Origin: Tamlana flava | Lineage (GTDB): Bacteria; Bacteroidota; Bacteroidia; Flavobacteriales; Flavobacteriaceae | Direction of reading: 5' to 3' | DNA length: 64,000 bases | Assembly: GCF_041287255.1 (NCBI RefSeq) | Contig: NZ_JBGGTX010000004.1 | Span: forward strand, 434,001-498,000 | In this document: one piece after another, positions 1 through 9,600 of the stretch | How positions within the stretch are numbered: position 1 is the stretch's first letter | Layout: each line of letters opens with the position of its first letter | Position numbers and translations under genes: made by a program | The notes under the pieces: generated by a model | What the model was told of the DNA's origin: nothing | The model's input: only the letters and a program-made list of their open reading frames with translations | Databases searched by the model: none

Positions 1-2
1 CT

Positions 3-227
3 ACAAAGCCAGGAATTACCATGTCTACTTTAGGTATTCCAAATGATAGCGATAACAGAAAAGCTTTAGAAGACCAATTTGATACTACTGATGACTATCT
101 TGAAAAGTCAACTGAGTTTCATAAAGTGTATTTACCCTATTCAGATACTAAGAATTTGATTGCGGCAATATTATTTTATGAAGAAATCATGAAATCATTA
201 CATCAATATAGCGAATTTCGTCAGTAG
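3..227 (+). CDS. Hypothetical protein, probably 3' end of a longer gene
   Basis: I do not recognise this protein. The frame is open from the window edge (position 3) through an ATG at 21 to a TAG at 225-227, so it may be a 68-residue protein or, more likely, the C-terminus of a gene starting outside the window. It is acidic and hydrophilic, with a short aliphatic stretch (LIAAILFYEEI) that is more likely an amphipathic helix than a membrane span. There is no cysteine and no known motif. It is on the same strand as the surface-protein cluster but separated from it by 343 bases, so no functional link can be inferred. Confidence 0.4.
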   Translation, partial: TKPGITMSTLGIPNDSDNRKALEDQFDTTDDYLEKSTEFHKVYLPYSDTKNLIAAILFYEEIMKSLHQYSEFRQ

Positions 228-490
228 TAAATTTGTCTATTTTAAGATTTAGATTCTGTTTTAATTTGAATAATTTAAGTGTGAAATTCAAGATATCAAT
301 TTACTTCATAGTCAATTATTCTTGCAATTTTCATCAAAGAATATCAAATCTTAAAATAGTAGAAATACAACACAATCATTTTCTTTTCCAAAAATTTTAA
401 ACCCTAAATAGGTTTGTATAGCGGTTTGATGTATTTCATCGAGTGATTTTGCTTATAAAAATTTCAAAAAGATGTATTTCAACGAAATAA
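228..490. other. AT-rich intergenic region
   Basis: No open frame with protein-like composition was seen on either strand. The stretch holds a widely spaced 14-bp inverted repeat (listed separately) and then AT-rich sequence leading to the promoter of the beta-helix gene. No tRNA fold or Rho-independent terminator with a T-run was seen. Confidence 0.5.
237..359. repeat. Pair of 14-bp inverted repeats, 95 bp apart
   Basis: Positions 237-250 (CTATTTTAAGATTT) and 346-359 (AAATCTTAAAATAG) are perfect reverse complements. The spacing is too wide for a simple terminator. The 123-bp unit could be a small non-autonomous element or two halves of a regulatory site. No target-site duplication is obvious, so the mobile-element reading is weak. 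Confidence 0.4.
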
Positions 491-521
491 TTGGTATTTC
501 ATAGAATTTTTTGTATTTTTG
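491..521 (+). promoter_or_regulatory. Bacteroidota-type promoter for the beta-helix gene
   Basis: TTG at 491-493 and TATTTTTG at 514-521, spaced by 20 bases, match the -33/-7 pattern (TTTG, TAnnTTTG) of the Bacteroidota primary sigma factor. The predicted start point is about 528, leaving a 40-50 nt leader before the start codon. Confidence 0.6.
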
Positions 522-570
522 GTTTATAATATTAAAGAAAAAACATAACGAGTTTTTAATCATAAAATGA

Positions 571-1902
571 ATGACAATGAAAAACTTTACCCAAATCATT
601 TTCATATTTCTTTTTGCAACGGGCCAACTTTTTTCCCAACAGGAAAAGGGAATATTGGGTTCTGAGAATTGGCTAAATAATTGGACGGAATTTAGACCCA
701 ACCAATCAGACTACGGAGAGCCTACAAAAATATTAGCCGGAAATATTACCGAAAACACCATCTTGAAGAAAAGTCAAGTTTACTTATTGCTTGGTAGTGT
801 GTTTGTAACTAACGGAGCAACCTTGACCATTGAGCCTGGAACGGTTATCATGGGTGACCAAAAAACAAATGGCTCACTTACCATAACCAAAGGTGCTAAA
901 ATTGAAGCCTCTGGACTTCCAACAGATCCTATAGTGTTTACTTCTAATCGCACGGTAAAAAGAGCAGGAGATTGGGGAGGTATCATTATGCTTGGTAATG
1001 CGGCATCAAATAGATTTGGCAATGGTTCTGCTTCCTCCTTTTTTCCAGATTTGCCCCCATCAAATTATGCATTGGCAAACTATGGTGGTGAAAATGGCCA
1101 AGATGACTCGGGCATTCTAAAATTTGTTAGAATTGAGTACGCGGGCAAGCGTCTCAAAAATGGTTCTTACTTTAGTGGCCTTTTATTGGCTGGAATTGGG
1201 AATTCAACTACCCTCGAAAATATTATGGTTTCCTATTCTGGTGGAAACGCCTTTGATGTTTGGGGTGGACGTTTGGATATGGTCAATATGGTATCGTTTA
1301 GAGCCAATAATAACGATTATGAATTCAATTTTGGTGCCCAGTGTCACTTAACTAACTCTTTGGCTGTAAGGTCACCTTATGTGTCTAACAGTACGGGTTC
1401 GAGGTGCTTAAGGGTTATGTCTTATGACAGAAAAGAAAATATAGATTTTTCAAAGAAAGCAACTTCCATTGTGGCTAAGAATATAACTTTTGTAAATGAT
1501 AGTCCAGATTTGGAAACCGATATAAAAATGGGACTTGTAAAGGCCGCAGTATATGTTGGTGATTATGCATCTTTGGACATGAACAAGAGTGTTATTTCTG
1601 GCTTTAACCCAGCAGTTATTTTGGAAGACAAGATTTCTGTAAATCAACAAAACTTAGAAAAGATTAAGTTTAAGTCAATGTATTTCAACAATTGTAACGG
1701 AAACATATTTGTTGAAAACAATGCAAACAATGAAGATTTAGAGAACTGGTACGGCAACAGTGCGTTTTTTAATGTGTACTCTAAGAGTCCAAATGCAGAG
1801 ACATTCATTGATTTTTATAATGAAAGAAGACCAGATTTTAGGTTGCGCATTAACAAGATTATAGCTTCAAATGAAGTAGACCCAGATTTAAGAATGGATT
1901 AA
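571..1902 (+). CDS. Secreted beta-helix surface protein
   Basis: The N-terminus is a Sec signal peptide (MKNFTQIIFIFLFATGQLFS, cut near SQQ). ATGs at 571 and 577 are both possible; the second gives the tighter signal peptide. The body (about residues 70-340) is rich in Gly, Asn, Ser and short beta turns such as TIEPGTVIMGD, GDWGGIIMLG and LENIMVSYSGGNAFDVWGG, the pattern of right-handed parallel beta-helix surface proteins common in Bacteroidota. I see no T9SS C-terminal sorting domain and no lipobox. It has its own promoter and lies 154 bp upstream of the T9SS substrate gene. An exported or surface location is a safe inference; the ligand or role is unknown. An alternative is a polysaccharide-active beta-helix enzyme, but no catalytic motif was recognised. 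Confidence 0.7.
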   Translation: MTMKNFTQIIFIFLFATGQLFSQQEKGILGSENWLNNWTEFRPNQSDYGEPTKILAGNITENTILKKSQVYLLLGSVFVTNGATLTIEPGTVIMGDQKTNGSLTITKGAKIEASGLPTDPIVFTSNRTVKRAGDWGGIIMLGNAASNRFGNGSASSFFPDLPPSNYALANYGGENGQDDSGILKFVRIEYAGKRLKNGSYFSGLLLAGIGNSTTLENIMVSYSGGNAFDVWGGRLDMVNMVSFRANNNDYEFNFGAQCHLTNSLAVRSPYVSNSTGSRCLRVMSYDRKENIDFSKKATSIVAKNITFVNDSPDLETDIKMGLVKAAVYVGDYASLDMNKSVISGFNPAVILEDKISVNQQNLEKIKFKSMYFNNCNGNIFVENNANNEDLENWYGNSAFFNVYSKSPNAETFIDFYNERRPDFRLRINKIIASNEVDPDLRMD

Positions 1903-1988
1903 AAGAAAACCAATTGAATAAGCCCCAAATCCTATTGTTTATTTTCCTTATTTTGATATGTTCATGAATTTAGGGAATTCTTTAAAAA

Positions 1989-2009
1989 CCTAACACATAG
2001 AATGTTAGG
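1989..2009 (+). terminator. Possible hairpin after the beta-helix gene
   Basis: CCTAACA (1989-1995) and TGTTAGG (2003-2009) form a perfect 7-bp stem with a 7-nt loop. A T-rich but interrupted stretch follows. It could be a weak terminator, or a 5' leader structure for the next gene. Confidence 0.35.
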
Positions 2010-2056
2010 CGATAATTGTTTTTGGGAGTATTGTTTGCTGAATAAAATAATATCGA

Positions 2057-3496
2057 ATGAAGAATTTTACTCTAACTAACATTTTAATTTGCCTTGTTTT
2101 CTCTGTCTCGGAGAATAGCTTTGCGCAAATGGTTATTGGTAAGCCTAGTTTAGGTTTTACACAGGCGTGTGCCAGTCCTTCATTCAATACTTATAACGTA
2201 ACCTTTAGTTTTTCGCCAGACACAGCTTTATTGCCAACCAATCAGTTCATGATAGAATTATCTGATGAAACAGGGGATTTTTCAGACGCAACAATCATAT
2301 ATTCATCTAACGCTGGTGCTGTAACAACATCTCCGGCTACTTTAACTTTTTCAGTTCCTATATCAATATCTGGTGAAGCTTATAAAATAAAAATTAAAAG
2401 TACTGCTCCAGTATCATCCAGTACACCATCTAACACGTTTGCGGCTTACTATAAGGCCCAAGACACACCGTTTTCTATTAACAATTTAATTGCAACCGGT
2501 TCTTATTGTTCTGGAGGAAGTTATTTGTTGACCATTGATAACCCTGGTGGAGAGGACAATGATTCTCCATTGCAGTATCCATCTCTCACATTTAATTGGT
2601 ATAAGGAAACAAGCCAAACCACGTCCGTTTTTGTAGCTGAAGGCGAAACCTTTAGTGTTAGTGAGCCAGGAACTTATTTTGTTGAAACGAATTATGGCAC
2701 ATGTACTTCTAATTCATATTCAAATAGAGTTACTGTTAGTCAAGTAACTTCACAAAGTACTTCAAGTATCAGCTCAAGTAAAGGAAATCCATTTTGCTCT
2801 GGTGAAGGCGCTACAATTCTAAGTGCCATTAACGGGAATAGTTACCAATGGTATAAAGATGGCGAGGTAATTTCTGGTGCATCTGGACAAATGTATGAAA
2901 CAAGCGAATCGGGAACATATTCTGTATCCATTAATTTGGGTGATTGCACTACAAGTGCATCTATAGATTTGGAAAGCACAGGATTTACAAGTGATATTAA
3001 CGTTGAAAAAGTTAACATGATTGATGAAAATGAAACTTTAGAGGTCATTGTTACAACAGATGCCGTTGGTCCGCAATTCAAGTGGTTTTTAAATGAATCA
3101 TTAATAGCAAGTGCAGTTACAAATACCTATGAGGTCAATCAAACAGGTAGCTACAAAGTTGTGGTCAACCAAACTTCAGGCTGCACGGCGTCAAGTGAAT
3201 TTAGTTTTCTTGTTCAAAACACCTTTCCCAATGTTGTTGAAATCCCGAATTTAATTAGTCCGAACAATGATGGAGCTAATGATACTTGGATTATTCCCCA
3301 AGAATATGTTAGTGGCACCAATACAGAAGTTACCATATTAAATTCATCAGGAAAAGTGGAACTTCAAACAAATAACTATCAAAATAACTGGCCAGAAAAT
3401 CAAATTGATTTTAAGAGTATAAACCCAGTATATTACTATATCATAAAACCCCAAAACGGCAAGACCAAAAAAGGCTCCATTACTGTGGTCAAATAG
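2057..3496 (+). CDS. T9SS type B substrate with Ig-like repeats
   Basis: A 479-residue secreted protein. Residues 1-23 are a signal peptide ending near SFAQ. Residues 30-390 hold several Ig/PKD-like beta modules with repeated phrases such as NSYQWYKDGEVISGASG and ESGTYSVSINLGDCTTS. The last ~85 residues start with VVEIPNLISPNNDGANDTW, which matches the type B (gliding-motility-associated) C-terminal sorting domain, classically PNxFSPNGDGxND. Proteins with this domain cross the outer membrane through the type IX secretion system. The next gene starts 1 nt after the stop and encodes a PorP/SprF-family protein, the usual partner of type B substrates, so the two are almost certainly co-transcribed. 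The ligand is unknown; cell-surface adhesion is the likely job. Confidence 0.82.
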   Translation: MKNFTLTNILICLVFSVSENSFAQMVIGKPSLGFTQACASPSFNTYNVTFSFSPDTALLPTNQFMIELSDETGDFSDATIIYSSNAGAVTTSPATLTFSVPISISGEAYKIKIKSTAPVSSSTPSNTFAAYYKAQDTPFSINNLIATGSYCSGGSYLLTIDNPGGEDNDSPLQYPSLTFNWYKETSQTTSVFVAEGETFSVSEPGTYFVETNYGTCTSNSYSNRVTVSQVTSQSTSSISSSKGNPFCSGEGATILSAINGNSYQWYKDGEVISGASGQMYETSESGTYSVSINLGDCTTSASIDLESTGFTSDINVEKVNMIDENETLEVIVTTDAVGPQFKWFLNESLIASAVTNTYEVNQTGSYKVVVNQTSGCTASSEFSFLVQNTFPNVVEIPNLISPNNDGANDTWIIPQEYVSGTNTEVTILNSSGKVELQTNNYQNNWPENQIDFKSINPVYYYIIKPQNGKTKKGSITVVK

Positions 3497-3497
3497 C

Positions 3498-6230
3498 ATG
3501 ACAAAACATATTGTACATATTATTTTGTTACTCTGTTTTATACAGCAACTCTATCCTCAAAATGACGATGGAGTTGTTGCGTTTGACATACCAGCCAGAA
3601 ATTCTCTAAAATTTAACAGGTATATTATTAACCCAACCTTCAGTTTTGTTAGGGAACAAAATCGATATATAAGCTTTAATAACAAGCGTGAGTGGGTTCA
3701 ATTTGATGACGCACCACAAACCTATTTATTTAGTTATTCAGGTAGATTTAGAGAGAATATAGGTATCGGTGCTGGTTTGTTCCAGCAAAATTATGGGGTG
3801 TTAACCAATTTTGGAGGTATATTAAATTTTGCATACAACGCGGTTTTGGATAGAGAAAGCAATTTAACGTTTGGATTGAATTTAGGATTCAATAAAAGTG
3901 GCATCAACGACGGAAATGTCATTGCAAACTTTCCGGACCCGTCATTAAACAATATACCATCCAACTCTGTTATTTCCATTAATCCTGCAATTAATTACGG
4001 TACGGCATTTTTTGATTTTGGATTATCTGTAAACAATTTGGTGTCTTACAATCTAACTAATTCAGCTATGATTGAAGATAACCCAGCTCAGGCATTGCAA
4101 GCACACATCATGTATACCGGATATGTTAATAGTCGTGGTTTTTTTGACGAAAGTAAATTTTCTGGTTTGCTTAGATCGGAATTTCAAAAAGATGAAACCT
4201 TAATTTCTGGAATTATGATGTTAACCGTGCCAAAAGGAATTTGGGGACAAGTTGGGTATAATACATTATATGGTATGTCGGCTGGTATCGGATTAAATAT
4301 TAGTGAGCAACTTGCCATAGAGTATAATTACGAAAAGGCTATGGGTAACTTGTCTGCCTTTGGCAATTCACATGACATTACTTTGGCGTTTAAATTTAAT
4401 AATTCATTTAGATATAATTATAGTGGTGATGATGAAGAGGAGGCTTTATTAATCCCCTCAAAGCGTAAAAATACTAGGGTAGCAAAACGAAGAACTTCCT
4501 CAAGTCCAAAACCACGTAAAAAGTCAGAAACTAAAGTTGCCCAAACAAAATATTTGGGTACAAATGGAGCATCAACAAATGGTGTTGAAGAAACCAAAAT
4601 AGAAGTTGCCCAAGCAGAAACTTTAGAAAAGGGACAACAAGAGCAAACTAGATTAGCTGAAGAAGCCAGTGTAAAAGCTGAAAAAGAGGAACAAGCAAGA
4701 ATAGCGGAATTGGCTAGAGTTAAAGCCGAGCAAGAAAAAGAAGCAAGATTGGCCGAGGAAGCCAGAATCAAGGCTGAGACAGAGGAAAGGTCGAGAATAG
4801 CAGAAGCAGGTAGAATTAAAGCCGAGCAAGAAGAACAAGTAAGACTATTTGAGGAAGCTAGAATCAAAGCCGAGCAAGAAAAAGAAGCAAGATTGGCCGA
4901 GGAAGCCAGAATCAAGGCTGAGACAGAGGAAAAGGTGAGAATAGCGGAAGCAGCTAGAATCAAAGCCGAGCAAGAGGAACAAGCAAGAATAGCCAAATTA
5001 GCTAGAGTTAAAGCAGAGAAAGAAAAAGAAGCAAGATTGGCCGAGGAAGCCAGAATCAAGGCTGAGACAGAGGAAAAGGCGAGAATAGCAGAAGCAGCTA
5101 GAATCAAAACCGAGCAAGAGGAACAAGCAAGAATAGCCGAATTAGCTAGAGTTAAAGCCGAGCAAGAAAAAGAAGCAAGATTGGCCGAGGAAGCCAAAAT
5201 CAAGGCTGAGACAGAGGAAAAGGCGAGAATAGCAGAAACAGCCAGAGTTAAGGCCGAACAAAAAGAACAGTTAAGATTGGCTGAAGAAGCTAGAATTCAA
5301 GCTGAAGAAGAAGCTAAACAAAAGCTTGTTGAAGAAACTCAAGTTTCAGAAAATAACATAGTGTCTGGTTTTGTTCAAAAAATGAATGATTTGGCAAAAT
5401 CATCTGAGGAAACCAATAAACAACAGCGTGATTTACTGTTGAAATTAACCGAAAAAGTAGCCAGCAAGCAAAAAGATCTAGATGACCTTAAAGAGGAAAA
5501 CGATTTGAGCGAGCAAGGCATTTATCAGGAACCAAAAGCGTTTAAGAGCGTTTCAGCAGAAAATGCTGTTTTAGAATCATTAAAAACAGAAATAGATGAC
5601 GCTATAAATGAACAAAGTGAAAAAATAGCGGAACTTGAAAACTTATATCAAGCCAGACTGAAAAAAGTTAAAAATAAAAATGATGCCGCTAATTTGGCTT
5701 ATTTGGAAACTATTGAATCTTTAAAAGACGAGCAGTCGCAAATAGTTCAGTCTAAAGAAGAACTTTATTCAACGTTGGCAGAAATTAAAGTGGCAACAGA
5801 AATTGAGAGAAAACGTAGAATCAAGCGAGCGCTTTATGATAATCAGGAAGACCAATATAACAAGGATAGAGCGAGTTTGGAACGTATTAAAAAGTTTACT
5901 GAGCCGAGCACAGAGCCTTTAACATCAGCCGATTTTGATAGTGGAGAAGAGTTGACCAACATTCAAATTGTTAAAGGAATAGCGAATATTGAGAATGGAT
6001 ATTATATGGTGGTGGCTGTACATAGTAACAAAGAAAAGAGAGATGAATTCTTGACAAAAGCTATTGCATCTGGTGAAGAGAACATTGATTTCTTCTTTGA
6101 TGTAAACACCAATAAATACTATATATATAATAACAAGTTTGATTCTTTAGATACTGCAAATACTATAATGGGTTCTAAAGGTAGCAAACCTTATAATAGC
6201 AATATGTCAATTGTAAAAGTTGAAAATTAA
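3498..6230 (+). CDS. PorP/SprF-family protein with coiled-coil repeats and SPOR-like end
   Basis: A 910-residue composite. Residues 1-20 are a signal peptide. Residues 21-305 have the PorP/SprF outer-membrane pattern (FNRYIINPTFSFVREQNRY early on, then beta strands with G-I-G-A-G and a terminal F-K-F-N-N). Residues 384-607 are 14 consecutive 16-residue units of the type ARLAEEARIKAETEEK, a highly charged continuous alpha helix. Residues 610-815 continue as coiled coil. Residues 820-910 (IVKGIANIENGYYMVVAVHS onward) look like a SPOR-type or small alpha/beta domain. PorP/SprF proteins assist export or anchoring of T9SS substrates. Here a periplasmic arm would reach away from the outer membrane, possibly to peptidoglycan; that is inference. 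It is co-transcribed with the upstream T9SS substrate (1-nt gap). Its length is about three times that of a normal PorP/SprF. Confidence 0.8.
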   Translation: MTKHIVHIILLLCFIQQLYPQNDDGVVAFDIPARNSLKFNRYIINPTFSFVREQNRYISFNNKREWVQFDDAPQTYLFSYSGRFRENIGIGAGLFQQNYGVLTNFGGILNFAYNAVLDRESNLTFGLNLGFNKSGINDGNVIANFPDPSLNNIPSNSVISINPAINYGTAFFDFGLSVNNLVSYNLTNSAMIEDNPAQALQAHIMYTGYVNSRGFFDESKFSGLLRSEFQKDETLISGIMMLTVPKGIWGQVGYNTLYGMSAGIGLNISEQLAIEYNYEKAMGNLSAFGNSHDITLAFKFNNSFRYNYSGDDEEEALLIPSKRKNTRVAKRRTSSSPKPRKKSETKVAQTKYLGTNGASTNGVEETKIEVAQAETLEKGQQEQTRLAEEASVKAEKEEQARIAELARVKAEQEKEARLAEEARIKAETEERSRIAEAGRIKAEQEEQVRLFEEARIKAEQEKEARLAEEARIKAETEEKVRIAEAARIKAEQEEQARIAKLARVKAEKEKEARLAEEARIKAETEEKARIAEAARIKTEQEEQARIAELARVKAEQEKEARLAEEAKIKAETEEKARIAETARVKAEQKEQLRLAEEARIQAEEEAKQKLVEETQVSENNIVSGFVQKMNDLAKSSEETNKQQRDLLLKLTEKVASKQKDLDDLKEENDLSEQGIYQEPKAFKSVSAENAVLESLKTEIDDAINEQSEKIAELENLYQARLKKVKNKNDAANLAYLETIESLKDEQSQIVQSKEELYSTLAEIKVATEIERKRRIKRALYDNQEDQYNKDRASLERIKKFTEPSTEPLTSADFDSGEELTNIQIVKGIANIENGYYMVVAVHSNKEKRDEFLTKAIASGEENIDFFFDVNTNKYYIYNNKFDSLDTANTIMGSKGSKPYNSNMSIVKVEN
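4647..5318 (+). repeat. 14 tandem 48-bp in-frame repeats (coiled-coil coding)
   Basis: Fourteen units of exactly 48 bp encode 16-residue blocks. The blocks cycle in a three-unit order (ARIAELARVKAEQEKE, ARLAEEARIKAETEEK, ARIAEAARIKAEQEEQ), so the higher-order period is 144 bp. Nucleotide identity between 144-bp units is high, which points to recent expansion by unequal recombination or slippage. The long open frame on the opposite strand here is a by-product of the repeat. Confidence 0.9.
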
Positions 6231-6293
6231 ATGAATCCTCAATTATTCTATTAGGAATAAGATTTTAGTAGCTAAAAGACCGTTAAGTTTTTA

Positions 6294-6325
6294 ATCTCAG
6301 AATGTTATGTTCTGGGATTTTTTTT
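6294..6325 (+). terminator. Rho-independent terminator of the PorP/SprF operon
   Basis: ATCTCAGAA (6294-6302) pairs with TTCTGGGAT (6310-6318) with one G-U pair and a 7-nt loop, followed by T runs to 6325. This closes the 2057-6230 transcription unit. Confidence 0.8.
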
Positions 6326-6665
6326 GTTAAAAACCTAATGTTTTGAATAGTTAAATAACATAAAGTTTTATCATTTTTTTTATTTAACCATATAATTTTA
6401 ATAAAATAAAAGATTTATCTTACAAAATAATTTATTAATCAAGATAAAAAGCTAATTAAAATCGATAAAAGGCATAAATATCTTGTAAAATCATTTTTTT
6501 TAAAAAAAAATTACGATATTTATACCGTTTAAATACAGATATTTTAGATAAAGTGACACCGGTTGTCAGTTTTGTTTCTAAAAAAATTGAATTGTGAAAT
6601 AGAAAATTACAGAACTTTCTACTTTAAATAACCCCAGTTTAGAGGAGAATTATAAAATAGCCGCC
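6326..6665 (+). other. Very AT-rich leader before the giant adhesin gene
   Basis: No coding frame was seen. The stretch is strongly AT-rich with several A and T homopolymers (around 6370-6385 and 6495-6512). A near-match to the -7 element (CAGTTTTG near 6568-6575) could be the promoter but differs from TAnnTTTG in the first base. A long untranslated leader is likely. Confidence 0.4.
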
Positions 6666-9600
6666 ATGAAAAAAACTACTTATTGTAAAGCAATAGTTCT
6701 TGTTGTTTTATTTTTATTGTTCCCACTTTATGGTATCACACAGACTTATGATCCATTTACTGAGAGAGAAAAAATTGATGTAAGGGGAAGTATGTTGGTT
6801 ATTGGTAATTCAATTATTGGCCAAGACAATTTACCTTTTAATGACCTTACAAGAGACAATCAAGATGTCGATATGCAATATATTGATATAGATGGTGATG
6901 CATCAACGTTTAGCTCCAGTAGTGCAGAAATACAATTACCACCTCACGAAGATGGAAGTGCAACAGATTGTTATAGGGTTGTTTATGCTGGTCTTTATTG
7001 GGCCGCATCACTTCAATCTGGAGATAGGAGTGATATAGATAAAGTAAAATTTAAGTTGGCGGGAAGTTCAACTTATATCGATATTACAGGAGAAATTATT
7101 TATGATGCAATCACCACCCCAATTGTGGCTGAGACTGGAGAGCCTGGAAATACCCCATATGCTTGTTATGCTGATGTAACAAATTTATTCAGTGGGATAA
7201 CAGATATAGAAGGTAATTATACTGTTGCTAATGTTACTTCAAGTGAAGGATTTAACTTTTCAACAGGATTATCTGCAGGATGGACACTTCTTATAATATA
7301 TGAGGATCCTGAACTTCATACAAAATCGTTTACAATTTTTGATGGTTTTAGCCATATTTATGATGGGCACCAGGAAACCATTAATGTTACTGGTTTTCGA
7401 ACTCCTCCAGTAGGTAATATTGATTTGCAATTTGCATATGGAGCATTAGATGGTGACCGTACCAAAAGAGCAACAAAACTTGAAATAAATGGTAAAGAAG
7501 TAACAACACAATTAAGATCAGCCAATAAATTCTTTGGTTCTGTAATAGAAAACCTTGGGTATGATGGCAATCCTAACCCTCCCAGTTATATTTATCCAAG
7601 AAATCCTTTAAGTGATAACACATTGGGATATGATACAGGTCTTTTGGAAATTATTAATTCAGAACCAGAATTTATAAGAAATGATGATACTTCTGCTGAT
7701 TTTAGACTTCAGGTTGCTAGAGGTCAAGCTGATCCTATTTTTGCGTTTATGAGCGCATTTGGTGTCGATATCATTGCCCCGGACATTGATCTTACCAAAA
7801 TCGTACTAGATGAGTTTGGTAATGACATTGATGGAACTGGCGTTTATTTAGGTGATAGATTGTTTTACGAAATTACTTATCAAAGTGTCGGTAATGATAA
7901 TGTCACCCAATTTACCATAAAGGATATATTACCCGATAATATCATTTTTAATCCAGCAACGGATATTGATTTAAGCAATGCAGGCGGTGCTACGCTTCAA
8001 TCATGGGATCCTGTGACTAGAGAATTGATTTTTAGTATTCCTGATGGCTCTGTTGAAGTTGGGGATCCTGCGTTTGTAATTCGTTTGGCGATTCAAGTCG
8101 TACCAAATTGTTATGATTTAGCTCAGGCTTGCTCAAATGAAATTAAAAACCAAGCCTTCGCTACTTATAGAGGTGTAATTAATCCAACAATTATTGAAGA
8201 GGAAGGAAGTTTTGCAACTACACAATGTCTAGGTATTCCAGGATCTACAAACTTTATTGTAGATATTTCTAATTGTGATTTTACTAAAAATGAAATTCTT
8301 TGTGGGCCTAGTGTAGAATTGATTGCTGCACCTGGTTACGATAGTTATTCATGGTCTACTGATCCTAGTGGTACTCCTGTAATTGGAACAGGTCAAACAT
8401 ATACGGCAACTTCAACAGGAACGTATTATGTTACGAACACAACTACTGCGACTTGTATTTCAATTAATGAAACATTTAATGTTCAAACCTATGGAAGTTC
8501 ATTAACGAATCCAGTAATACCATATGCAGATTTATTGCCTGTATGCCCTAATGACGGTAAAGTATTGCCATATATTTTCTTATGTGGCGGAAATGAAACT
8601 AGAGATATTCTTACCAATATTAGCGATTCTGTTTCCATTATTTGGGAACAATTAGATGATACAAGTTGTGCTCCAGTTGGAGTGGATCATTGTGCTAATG
8701 AAGATGATGCCTGTACGTGGAATCAAGTGGCTTCGGGCCCAAATTATACTGTTAATACTTCAGGTGAATTTAGAGTAGTTATTAATTTTCCAGGAGGCTG
8801 CTTTAGTGTTTTCTATTTCAATGTTTATCAAAACCTATTAACGCCTACAATTTCTGCGGAAGATATCGTTTGTACAACTCCAGGTTCTGTAACTGTTGGT
8901 GGAGTTCCATCTGGTTATGAATATAGTTTAGATCCAAATGGGCCATGGCAATCTTCAAATACTTTTCCGATAACTACACCTGGTTATTATGAAGTTTATA
9001 TTAGACAAGTAGGGATCACTACTAATCCATGTATATTTTCAACTCCAGAAATTTACGTAAGGGATCGTGACTTTACAACTACTGTCAATATTACACAACC
9101 AACATGTTTTGGAGGTTTTGGTAGCGTAAGTATTGCGGCCAATAATGTATTGCCGCAATATTATTTCAGTCTTTATGAAGGTGGAGTACTGGTAAATAGT
9201 GTTGGACCGGTACCAAATAATGACCATACTTTTGCATCATTGAATGCTGGTAATTATACTGTTATTGTAACAACGGATGATGGTTGTTCTTATTCAGAAG
9301 ATTTTGTTATTGTAGAACCGCCATTACTTGATGTGACTGCAACCCTTACAGTACCATTAACTTGTGAAGATGGTGAGATAACTATTTATCCTGATGGAGG
9401 AACCCCACCATATAATTATTATATTAATAGTACAACGGTTTCACAAAATTTTCCAACTTATGTTGTAACTGCTTCTGGAACCTATGATATTACGGTTTTG
9501 GATTTTAATGGATGTTCTGCCTCAACTTCTATTACGGTTGATGCCATTTTACCTCCTGAATATAACATATCACAAACCGACATATTATGTAATGATGATT

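Noticed and set aside
4418..5203. 261-residue open frame on - opposite the coiled-coil repeats
   Set aside because: It is the antisense image of the 48-bp repeat, low-complexity (A/S/L runs), and has no start signal.
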